A DNA stretch of 10,609 nt from Acidobacteriota bacterium (GTDB lineage Bacteria; Acidobacteriota; UBA4820; DSQY01): contig JAKAJA010000033.1 of NCBI GenBank assembly GCA_021814085.1, positions 1 to 10,609 on the forward strand, read 5' to 3'. Shown piece by piece: positions 1-5,008 of the stretch. The translations under genes were made by a program, and so were the position numbers. Position 1 is the stretch's first letter; each line of letters begins with the position of its first letter. The notes under the pieces are model-generated. The model was not told the origin of the DNA and did not search any database. It saw only the letters and a list, made by a program, of their open reading frames with translations.

Positions 1-28
1 GAAACGGACCGGACCCTTACAATCACCC

Positions 29-343
29 TCATGGGATTTTTTCTCGCCTCCTGGCGGCGTTTACGCGGTCAATCATGGCCCGCATCTCCTCGGACGTGGC
101 AGGGGCCGCCGGCGGAGCCTTGGGCGACGTGGACCGGAGGTAGTCCTCCGAGCGCGCCGATGCCCGGCGCTCGATCTCCCGGGCCCGCTCCTCTGCCTGG
201 AGAGCCGCCTCGTACATGCGGGCCTTCTCCTCTGCCCGGGCCCTGGCCTCTGTCTCGCGGCGAGCATCACGGACCGGATCGGACCGGCCCACGCCCAGCA
301 GACGTAGAATCCAATCGAGGGCCAGCGCTACCAGCTTCCACAT
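29..343 (-). CDS. Coiled-coil protein with hydrophobic N-terminus; Rz-like spanin candidate
   Basis: This encodes 104 residues. The ATG at 343 is preferred over upstream in-frame starts because those lie inside the endolysin gene, and because GAGG sits about 8 bases before this ATG, with the endolysin stop only 4 bases upstream. Residues 1-18 are hydrophobic (LVALALDWILRLLG) but carry D10 and R13, so the stretch is a weak or amphipathic membrane anchor. Residues about 20-70 are a highly charged Glu/Arg/Ala helix that should form a coiled coil. An Ala/Pro-rich linker and a short basic tail follow. One membrane anchor plus a coiled coil right after an endolysin is the layout of Rz-type inner-membrane spanins. 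No Rz1-like lipoprotein with a lipobox is visible in the overlapping frames. The spanin role is inferred from layout and position; it could instead be an unrelated small structural or membrane-associated protein. Confidence 0.72.
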   Translation of the reverse strand: MWKLVALALDWILRLLGVGRSDPVRDARRETEARARAEEKARMYEAALQAEERAREIERRASARSEDYLRSTSPKAPPAAPATSEEMRAMIDRVNAARRREKIP

Positions 344-347
344 GGCT

Positions 348-821
348 TTATTCCTCAGGTAGCCGGTCCAGTTGGAAATGGGCCGGGTCGGGATGCTTCC
401 AGAAATAGCCGCATTCCAGTCCCAGCGCCTTGCCGATCTTGGCGACCTCCAGGAAGTCGGGACACCTGTCGTGGTCCCTGTCCAGTTTGGTGTCCCAAAA
501 TCTTCCATCCGCATCTCGGATCGCGATGTCATAGGCCCGCGCCAGACCGTCGGGGCCTGGAAGATGTTTGCTTTTGAGCGTCCAGGTGACTACGTGGACG
601 TTCTCCGCCGCCGTGATTAGGGGCAATCCCGCTTGGGCTCGAAGAGCATTTACCTGAGCAAGACACTCTCGGCCCTGCGCATAGAGTGCCCGCTGCTCTG
701 CGAGGGTGCGACGCGTGAATGTGACAAAAACGTCTAGCCCCTCAGCGTGACAGGCCGCCAAATGTTTTACACATAAGGCATACAGGGCTGGGGTCAGATG
801 GCTCAGATCCCTGTCTGGCAT
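348..821 (-). CDS. Endolysin, M15-family L,D-peptidase (L-alanyl-D-glutamate peptidase-like)
   Basis: This encodes 157 residues that should cut the peptide part of peptidoglycan at the end of infection. The N-terminal half has the family pattern T-x-R-x-x-x-E-Q-x-x-L-Y-x-Q-G-R (residues 36-51). The zinc site can be read as S-K-H at 84-86, D98, and D-P-A-H-F at 145-149, giving probable ligands H86, D98 and H148 with D145 as catalytic acid, as in phage T5 endolysin. H86 and D98 are 12 residues apart rather than the usual 7, because a short P/G/D loop is inserted before the L-A-R-A-Y-D motif. There is no signal peptide, so export needs a holin. AAGGAGG precedes the ATG by about 5 bases, and the ATG directly follows the TGA of the upstream membrane-protein gene. 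The fold assignment is firm; the exact bond cut is inferred from the family. Confidence 0.92.
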   Translation of the reverse strand: MPDRDLSHLTPALYALCVKHLAACHAEGLDVFVTFTRRTLAEQRALYAQGRECLAQVNALRAQAGLPLITAAENVHVVTWTLKSKHLPGPDGLARAYDIAIRDADGRFWDTKLDRDHDRCPDFLEVAKIGKALGLECGYFWKHPDPAHFQLDRLPEE

Positions 822-1088
822 TCACACCTCCTTGCGCTTCTCCATCAGTAGCTCATAGAGCGCGTCAATGCGCCTGTGAAGGCTGCTTACGGCGGACTTG
901 ACCTCTGTAATATCCTGCCGTGATGCCATGCCGCTTAGCACGCTCCACAGCTCTTCGATACGTCGCTCCGTCTTGTCGTGGCGGCCATTCACAGCCCGGA
1001 TCTCAGTCCAGAAAACCACCTGGCCCGCGCCGAGCAGCAGAGAGAAGAGCGCCATGGTGATCGTCACCCAGTGCGTCGTGTCGAGCAT
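822..1088 (-). CDS. Single-pass membrane protein with coiled coil; holin or DUF2730-like candidate
   Basis: This encodes 88 residues. The ATG at 1088 is chosen because GGAGGAG lies 6 bases before it; an in-frame ATG at 1103 overlaps that site and is less likely. Residues 7-27 form one hydrophobic membrane helix (WVTITMALFSLLLGAGQVVF). Residues about 35-82 are charged and heptad-like, ending in a basic K-R-K tail. The layout resembles small phage membrane proteins of the DUF2730 type and also single-helix holins. The gene ends with TGA directly abutting the endolysin ATG, so the two are probably translationally coupled, which supports a lysis role. The competing holin candidate is the two-helix protein at 1501-1764. 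I cannot decide between holin, antiholin and accessory membrane protein from sequence alone. Confidence 0.82.
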   Translation of the reverse strand: MLDTTHWVTITMALFSLLLGAGQVVFWTEIRAVNGRHDKTERRIEELWSVLSGMASRQDITEVKSAVSSLHRRIDALYELLMEKRKEV

Positions 1089-1110
1089 GACATGCTCCTC
1101 CATTCTAGCG
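1089..1110 (-). repeat. Repeated initiation region, copy 1
   Basis: The 9-base string CGCTAGAAT (1110-1102) is followed by GGAGGAG and then TGTCATG at the start of the coiled-coil membrane protein gene. The same 9 bases followed by a ribosome binding site and TGTCATG precede the EF-hand gene (copy 2). Here the string lies in an 85-base untranslated gap. TAGAAT also resembles a bacterial -10 box, but it is too close to the start codon to give a normal leader. Confidence 0.4.
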
Positions 1111-1173
1111 CGGGCGTCTGTTGTGCCGCGCACCAAGGAAGGGGCCGTGTGCGGCTCATGCGAGGAACCGGCT

Positions 1174-1491
1174 TCACTTCATAACCTTGAAGATTTTCCA
1201 GCCCAGCACGGCCAGGTTGATCATCGTGAAGAGAGCGCTGTCCTTGATACCGGGGAATGCCTTGCGTACCATGGCCGCGACGGCCTCCTGTTTCTGGCCC
1301 GGGCTCAGGTTCTTCCAGTTCTCCACGAACTGATCGGCCACCGAAACGGCGACCTTCACCTTCGCCCAGACCTCCCACAGCTCAACGTTCCCGGAGCCGT
1401 CAGAGTCGAGGAACGCCTTGATGGACGGAAGCTTCCCGAGTATCTCCAAGACCTGTTTCTCGAACCACTCGAACGTTTTCGACCACCACAT
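1174..1491 (-). CDS. Small protein with a canonical EF-hand calcium-binding loop, function unknown
   Basis: This encodes 105 residues. AGGAGG sits 5 bases before the ATG at 1491. Residues 1-28 are an aromatic-rich helix (three Trp, three Phe), followed by a complete EF-hand loop: D29, D31, S33, G34, V36 and E40 occupy positions 1, 3, 5, 6, 8 and 12 of the 12-residue consensus. A helix follows the loop, so the helix-loop-helix pattern is met. Residues 43-85 are a mixed helical region, and residues 86-105 end in a hydrophobic stretch with a basic finish (INLAVLGWKIFKVMK). The gene lies between two small membrane proteins in the lysis cluster, suggesting membrane association or lysis control. 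Only one EF-hand loop is present, so pairing would need a dimer. I do not recognise the family; calcium binding is inferred from motif fit. Confidence 0.82.
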   Translation of the reverse strand: MWWSKTFEWFEKQVLEILGKLPSIKAFLDSDGSGNVELWEVWAKVKVAVSVADQFVENWKNLSPGQKQEAVAAMVRKAFPGIKDSALFTMINLAVLGWKIFKVMK

Positions 1492-1511
1492 GACAACCTC
1501 CTATTCTAGCG
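1492..1511 (-). repeat. Repeated initiation region, copy 2
   Basis: CGCTAGAAT (1511-1503) followed by AGGAGG and TTGTCATG precedes the EF-hand gene. In this copy the string is the end of the two-helix membrane protein gene (CTA-GAA-TAG), so it is coding sequence. The match to copy 1 covers 9 bases exactly, plus the ribosome site and the last 7 bases up to the start codon. Confidence 0.4.
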
Positions 1512-1764
1512 GGTGCTGCACCGAATCACGACCGAACCACACCGCGAAAATGGCCGTCGCACAGGCCCCCGCGAGTAGCACCCACTCCGCCGGAGCTACT
1601 GACTGCAACACACACCACACCGACGCACCGTCTGGGCACCTCCCTGCCGCCGTCTGAAGCACGGCATACACACCCACCCACCACGTGATGATGGCACTCT
1701 GGGCGCGCTTCGAGCGCCACCACCGCTTTGCTCGAACCGTCCTGCTGTAATCTCGAGGCATCAT
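1501..1764 (-). CDS. Two-helix membrane protein, holin candidate
   Basis: This encodes 87 residues from the ATG at 1764, or 86 from the adjacent ATG at 1761. A purine-rich stretch (GGAAGGTGAG) ends about 6 bases before the first ATG. The N-terminus is strongly basic up to residue 20 (R-x-K-R-W-W-R-S-K-R), followed by two hydrophobic helices at about 23-40 and 60-77, with a short Cys-containing loop between (C43, C51). The basic N-terminus suggests both ends lie in the cytoplasm. Two membrane helices, small size and a place at the head of the lysis cluster fit a class II holin; holins vary too much in sequence to confirm this by eye. Its start overlaps the stop of the proposed 30-residue gene (ATGA), and its own stop lies 9 bases before the EF-hand gene's ATG. 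Confidence 0.8.
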   Translation of the reverse strand: MMPRDYSRTVRAKRWWRSKRAQSAIITWWVGVYAVLQTAAGRCPDGASVWCVLQSVAPAEWVLLAGACATAIFAVWFGRDSVQHPLE

Positions 1765-1853
1765 ATTCTTCTCACCTTCCTGCGGCCGTAGAAGCCTTCA
1801 TTGCCCAATGTCTCTACTTCTGCGTAGCAAATGACGAGCGCCTTTCTCACCAC
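1761..1853 (-). CDS. Probable 30-residue gene with GTG start
   Basis: The reading frame begins GTG-GTG-AGA, overlapping the TGA of the spike gene, and ends with a TGA that overlaps the ATG of the two-helix membrane protein (ATGA). AGGGAGG lies about 5 bases before the first GTG, inside the spike gene's last codons. Without it there would be an 82-base gap in an otherwise packed operon. The product would start V-V-R-K-A-L-V-I-C-Y and end with a basic tail (G-R-R-K-V-R-R-I). It has no membrane helix and resembles nothing I know. It could be a real microprotein or simply a device that carries ribosomes to the next start. The same frame stays open to an ATG at 1982, but that start lies deep inside the spike gene. 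Confidence 0.45.
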   Translation of the reverse strand: MVRKALVICYAEVETLGNEGFYGRRKVRRI

Positions 1854-3754
1854 GATTCCCTCCCTTGCACGAGGACGGGCAGGAAGTACACGGTGCCCGT
1901 CGCGCTCTTCCCGCTGACCCGCAGTTTGATCGTCGTGGGCAACGTCCCACTGTTTGTGTATTCGACCTGCCCTGCCTCCCACGATCCCGTCGCCGTCGTG
2001 AACGTATGCGTGTCCAGCGCCGTCCCGCCGAGTAGAGGGTCGTGGCTTGTGTCCACAATCTCGGCTTTGCTTGATGCATCAATTGTTTGGTTCCTGTAGA
2101 CAATCCACCGAAGCGTCTGCCCAGGAGCGACCGCGTAGGCATGTTCGTAGAATCCCCAATACGTCGCGGACTCCAGCGCGATTTGATACGCTGACGAGTA
2201 GCCTGGTGGAACCGTGGTTGCCTGAGACGTGACGATACCGCCCTTGCTCCAGGCTTTGTAAGCCCCGGCCACCTGGTCGTGGTCGGTGCTGGAGACGTAC
2301 CACCATGGATTAGCGGCTGCCGTGTTGTACTGGCTGTTTTCCACGGCGCTGGACAGTAAACAGTTTGACAATTTCATTTCCGCGCAAGCGTAGAGGTCGG
2401 CAGTCGCCGATGCAAAGGAGGAGGTAAATGCCGAACCAGAGCAATAGACCATTCCGTAATTGTTCCCGCTGATGGTAGTGGCGGTAATGGCCACAGCCGT
2501 ACAATTCCACAGCGCGGTAGAGTTGCCAAGCACAAAGCATCCTGAAACGGCTGGCCCCATGCAATGATACAAGCCGTATGTGTGGCCGCTTATGACGCTA
2601 CCAGAGATGATCACACCGTTGCAGGAGTTGACCGCCATAGTGGACCCGCTGAACACACCGCCTGTAATATTCAGCCCGTTACAAGAGTAGGCCGCAAAAT
2701 AGGTAACCGAATAAATGCCCCCCGTGATGCTTGCACCAGAGCATTCGTTGAGCCCACCAGCATTTCCTGTAACCTGGGCCGCGAGCGTGAGCGCGGGCGC
2801 TGACGAGAAAGTATGCCCGGTGGCGCCTGTAATCCACACATTCCGATTGATCAAATGGACCAGACTTCCCGCCGCTTTCGCGGGCATGGTTCCAGCAGTG
2901 AGCGTCAGCGTGTTGATAGTTGCACTGGCAATATTGCGTTCCGTGGAAGATTGCGACCCGTAATTGTCTATGTGCACGATCTGCCCGGCGACCCAATTGA
3001 TGGGGTCTCCGGTCGGGTCCCAGGTGGCGCCAGTAGGGAACACTCGCACATCGAGCACCGTGGCGTCTGCTGTCGTGGGTGTGTTGAGTTGGAGAGTCTT
3101 GACAACCGGCTCGGAGCAGTAGATGGCAATCGTGCCCGCGCCGGTGAAGGAGTATGGCCCATTCAGGTTGACAGTAAGAGAGCAGTTGGAGGGGTATGGC
3201 GTTCCAGCCGAGCCGACCAGGAACGAGCCGCCAGAGGAGACGGTGATATTGCCATTACATTTGAGGTAATACGTCCCCGCCGTGGTGGAGGCCGTTAACG
3301 AGCCACCGGAGTTGATGGTCACCGTCACGCCGCTGGCGAAGGCGGACTGGTCCACGTCGAATGTCACGGCGTGCCCGATGACCGCCGTGTCGCCATCCGC
3401 CGGAACGCCCGTGTCCCAGGTAGTGGGCGCGCTCCAGAGCCCGGCGGCAACTGTGGTGCGCGTGGCGGCCAGAACGCTCAGCGGCACGGACAGCAGCGCC
3501 GCCAGGAGAAGGAAAACAGATGTAAAGCGCCCCGCAAACGCGAGGAGCCGCCGCAAGGTGGGAGAGGCGTCCAGGTAAGCCTCCCGCTGTGCCATTGGCA
3601 AGCTCGCCCAGACCTCCGCAATGGGGGCATAATAGGCCTCCGCCTCGTCGAGACCTCGCTCGATGGCCGTCCTGGTCTGAGGCGGCATCGCCTGTTCTTT
3701 GCGCGGTTTGTTCGGGTTGCCCGGCTTCCCAGGCTTCACGCTAAAGGATGACAT
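1847..3754 (-). CDS. Spike or fibre protein with G8-like module and parallel beta-helix
   Basis: This encodes 635 residues. The ATG at 3754 is preferred because GGGGGAGG lies 6 bases upstream; it overlaps the preceding gene by 14 bases. Residues 1-69 are a soluble, partly helical lead. Residues 70-97 are a hydrophobic segment preceded by R-R and ending A-A-T, like a signal peptide or membrane anchor but internal. Residues about 105-305 resemble G8-domain proteins: W-x-x-P-x-T-W-x-x-G-V-P at 107-118, D-P-I-N-W-V-A-G at 250-257, then an L-I-N-R-N-V-W-I motif at 301-308. Residues about 335-470 are beta-helix rungs with cysteines at 338, 358, 378, 398, 418, 438 and 457. Residues 480-635 look like a beta-sandwich that could bind sugar. 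Phage proteins of this build usually bind or degrade surface polysaccharide; no catalytic residues can be assigned. G+C is lower than in the head genes. An alternative ATG at 3595 would turn the hydrophobic segment into an N-terminal signal but lacks a well-spaced ribosome site. Confidence 0.85.
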   Translation of the reverse strand: MSSFSVKPGKPGNPNKPRKEQAMPPQTRTAIERGLDEAEAYYAPIAEVWASLPMAQREAYLDASPTLRRLLAFAGRFTSVFLLLAALLSVPLSVLAATRTTVAAGLWSAPTTWDTGVPADGDTAVIGHAVTFDVDQSAFASGVTVTINSGGSLTASTTAGTYYLKCNGNITVSSGGSFLVGSAGTPYPSNCSLTVNLNGPYSFTGAGTIAIYCSEPVVKTLQLNTPTTADATVLDVRVFPTGATWDPTGDPINWVAGQIVHIDNYGSQSSTERNIASATINTLTLTAGTMPAKAAGSLVHLINRNVWITGATGHTFSSAPALTLAAQVTGNAGGLNECSGASITGGIYSVTYFAAYSCNGLNITGGVFSGSTMAVNSCNGVIISGSVISGHTYGLYHCMGPAVSGCFVLGNSTALWNCTAVAITATTISGNNYGMVYCSGSAFTSSFASATADLYACAEMKLSNCLLSSAVENSQYNTAAANPWWYVSSTDHDQVAGAYKAWSKGGIVTSQATTVPPGYSSAYQIALESATYWGFYEHAYAVAPGQTLRWIVYRNQTIDASSKAEIVDTSHDPLLGGTALDTHTFTTATGSWEAGQVEYTNSGTLPTTIKLRVSGKSATGTVYFLPVLVQGRESW

Positions 3755-3956
3755 TGCCGTCCTCCCCCACCAGTTCGTAGGGCGATTGCTGCAAGGCGGC
3801 CAGCGTCTCGGCAGCAAAGAGGACTTCGTTCTCTGTCGGCCCCGGCCCATCAAGGGCGTAGGCTGGAAAGGTCAGTTGATGCCTCGCCCCGTCAATCTCC
3901 ACATCCGCCGCCCATTGCGTAGGCTCGCGGTAGATTCTCAGCACTTGCACCGCCAT
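3741..3956 (-). CDS. Small hypothetical protein, 71 residues
   Basis: I do not recognise this protein. The ATG at 3956 is preceded by GAGGAGGAG, and the gene starts 10 bases after the stop of the signal-peptide-bearing protein upstream. The first half looks like a beta-hairpin (VQVLRIYREP and WAADVEIDG), the middle is Gly/Pro/acid rich, and the end is a short helix (ETLAALQQS) followed by E-L-V-G-E-D-G-N. It is acidic overall, with no Cys and no membrane segment. Its end overlaps the start of the spike gene by 14 bases, so the two are probably translated together. A small structural protein or spike chaperone would fit the position, but nothing in the sequence proves it. Confidence 0.78.
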   Translation of the reverse strand: MAVQVLRIYREPTQWAADVEIDGARHQLTFPAYALDGPGPTENEVLFAAETLAALQQSPYELVGEDGNVIL

Positions 3957-3966
3957 CGTCTCCTCC

Positions 3967-4497
3967 TCAGGGGATCGTGTAGATGATCCGCACCGTCAGG
4001 TCCCGCCCGGGCTCCGTGCTGCCGATGGAATCCACGTCCACTGTCAGGTAGTCGGTGGTGGCCATGGCCGTCGTGGTGGGCGTCGTGACGGAGGATGTGT
4101 TCGCCCCAGCCGCGATGCTGAGCGGGGAGGCAAGTACCGAAACCCCGGTCTTGTTCACGTCCACCTGAATGGATGAGCCCGTCGGGGCTGTCCCCACCGC
4201 CGCGAAGACGGAGACCAGCGTGCAGGCCGCCGGCGGGTACCAGCGGAGCTGGCCGGTCTCCGCCGTCAGGACGCCGTCCACGGTGTAAGTGGCGGCATGG
4301 GTGACGGGGGACGAAACAAGCGCCTGCCAGGAGGAGCCGTTCCAACCCTCGAAGATCGAAAGCGCGGTGTTCCATGCGATCGAGGTCAGCTCCCGCGGAT
4401 TCGACCCCGGACCATAGATCCGGGTCTGCGTCCAGGCCGTTGAGGCGGCCAGGGCGAGGCAGATCAGTAGGAGGGCCCTCAGGCGGCGGCGCATCAT
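3967..4497 (-). CDS. Beta-rich phage surface protein with signal-peptide-like N-terminus
   Basis: This encodes 176 residues from the ATG at 4497 (175 from the adjacent ATG at 4494). AAGGAG lies 8 bases before the first ATG, and the start overlaps the stop of the upstream gene (ATGA). Residues 1-24 look like a secretion signal: R3-R4-R5 and R7, a hydrophobic core (ALLLICLALAAS), then polar T-A-W-T-Q. Residues about 70-176 are beta-rich, with the pattern G-Q-L-R-W-Y-P, V-G-T-A-P-T-G-S-S-I, V-D-V-N-K-x-G, D-Y-L-T-V-D-V-D and G-S-T-x-P-G-x-D-L-T-V. From memory this resembles a beta-sandwich domain seen in many phage fibre and decoration proteins near capsid genes. A role as a head fibre, decoration or host-contact protein is inferred. 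A secretion signal on a virion protein is odd; it may be a hydrophobic anchor instead. Confidence 0.82.
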   Translation of the reverse strand: MMRRRLRALLLICLALAASTAWTQTRIYGPGSNPRELTSIAWNTALSIFEGWNGSSWQALVSSPVTHAATYTVDGVLTAETGQLRWYPPAACTLVSVFAAVGTAPTGSSIQVDVNKTGVSVLASPLSIAAGANTSSVTTPTTTAMATTDYLTVDVDSIGSTEPGRDLTVRIIYTIP

Positions 4498-4943
4498 TCC
4501 GGCTTCTCCTTGGCGCGCAGGAGGTCGGCGCGGCAGTACCGCACCCTTCCCTCGACGAGTTGGGTGGACACCCGTCGGTCCTCGACCAGTTCCTTGAGCC
4601 TCCTGGCCTGGAACCCCAGTTTCTGGGCCTGGGTCCAGGTCAGCCATTCGGGTTCGGCCTCGAGGGCGGCCTCGGCTCGATCGCGGCCTTCTGCGATGGC
4701 GGTCGTGTCGATCTTGGAGACGCTGACGATCACCGGAGGCGGGACGTGGTCGACCAGACGGAACTCGTCCTGCCTGGGGTTGTCGCGGAGCCACGCCTCG
4801 AAGGCCTGCGCGGCAGAGTCGTCCAGGTGTAGCTCCGCGAAGCCTCGGACGAAATGGATCCGGCCGCCTTGGACGGCCGAGCAGGCGCATGACCCCGTGG
4901 CCCCATACCCCAGGCCGATGCGCTCCAGACGGTAGGTGGGCAT
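4494..4943 (-). CDS. Unknown protein with excisionase/MerR-like helix-turn-helix C-terminus
   Basis: This encodes 149 residues. The ATG at 4943 is chosen because GAGGAGA lies about 5 bases before it; an upstream in-frame ATG at 5000 would run through the hairpin after the capsid gene. The N-terminal part (1-66) is beta/alpha, with G-S-C-A-C-S at 17-22 and a region R-G-F-A-E-L-H-L-D-D at 33-42. A linker rich in Glu/Ala helix spans 78-98. Residues 99-145 match the excisionase-like winged helix pattern: L-T-W-T-Q-A-Q-K-L-G-F at 101-111, a second helix R-L-K-E-L-V, then V-R-Y-C-R-A-D-L-L at 134-142. A DNA-binding fold between capsid and surface-protein genes is unexpected. It could bind phage DNA in the head, regulate late genes, or use the fold for protein contact. 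I do not recognise the full-length family. Confidence 0.82.
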   Translation of the reverse strand: MPTYRLERIGLGYGATGSCACSAVQGGRIHFVRGFAELHLDDSAAQAFEAWLRDNPRQDEFRLVDHVPPPVIVSVSKIDTTAIAEGRDRAEAALEAEPEWLTWTQAQKLGFQARRLKELVEDRRVSTQLVEGRVRYCRADLLRAKEKPE

Positions 4944-4956
4944 GGACTTCTCCTCA

Positions 4957-4988
4957 CAAAAAGGAGAAGGGGGGGCTTTCGCCCCCCC
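4957..4988 (-). terminator. GC hairpin with T-rich tail after the capsid gene
   Basis: On the minus strand, GGGGGGGC (4988-4981) and GCCCCCCC (4976-4969) form an 8-bp perfect stem around a GAAA loop, which is a stable GNRA tetraloop. The following TTCTCCTTTTTG is T-rich but interrupted by cytosines. The hairpin starts about 20 bases after the capsid stop and ends about 25 bases before the next ATG. It is the strongest hairpin I found in the window. It probably reduces transcription past the capsid gene or protects the 3' end of capsid mRNA; full termination is unlikely because the downstream genes show no separate promoter that I can recognise. Confidence 0.72.
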
Positions 4989-5008
4989 TGTACGAGTCAC
5001 TCAGTGGC

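Noticed and set aside
1..28. Short stretch left of the last gene, checked for a terminator or new gene start
   Set aside because: It is too short to judge. No hairpin or start codon with a ribosome site can be supported.
73..270. Embedded frame in the spanin-like gene, considered as an Rz1 partner
   Set aside because: It has no lipobox cysteine and no signal peptide; it is simply Arg/Pro-rich as expected for an out-of-frame reading.
1089..1173. Imperfect GCCGC-CA/TG-GCGGC hairpin in the 85-base gap after the EF-hand gene
   Set aside because: The stem is about 7 of 8 bp with a large loop and no T-run, so it is not convincing as a terminator.
2330..2760. Possible diversity-generating element linked to the repeated spike segment
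   Set aside because: There is no reverse transcriptase gene and no template/variable repeat pair; the repeats are structural beta-helix rungs that differ in DNA sequence.
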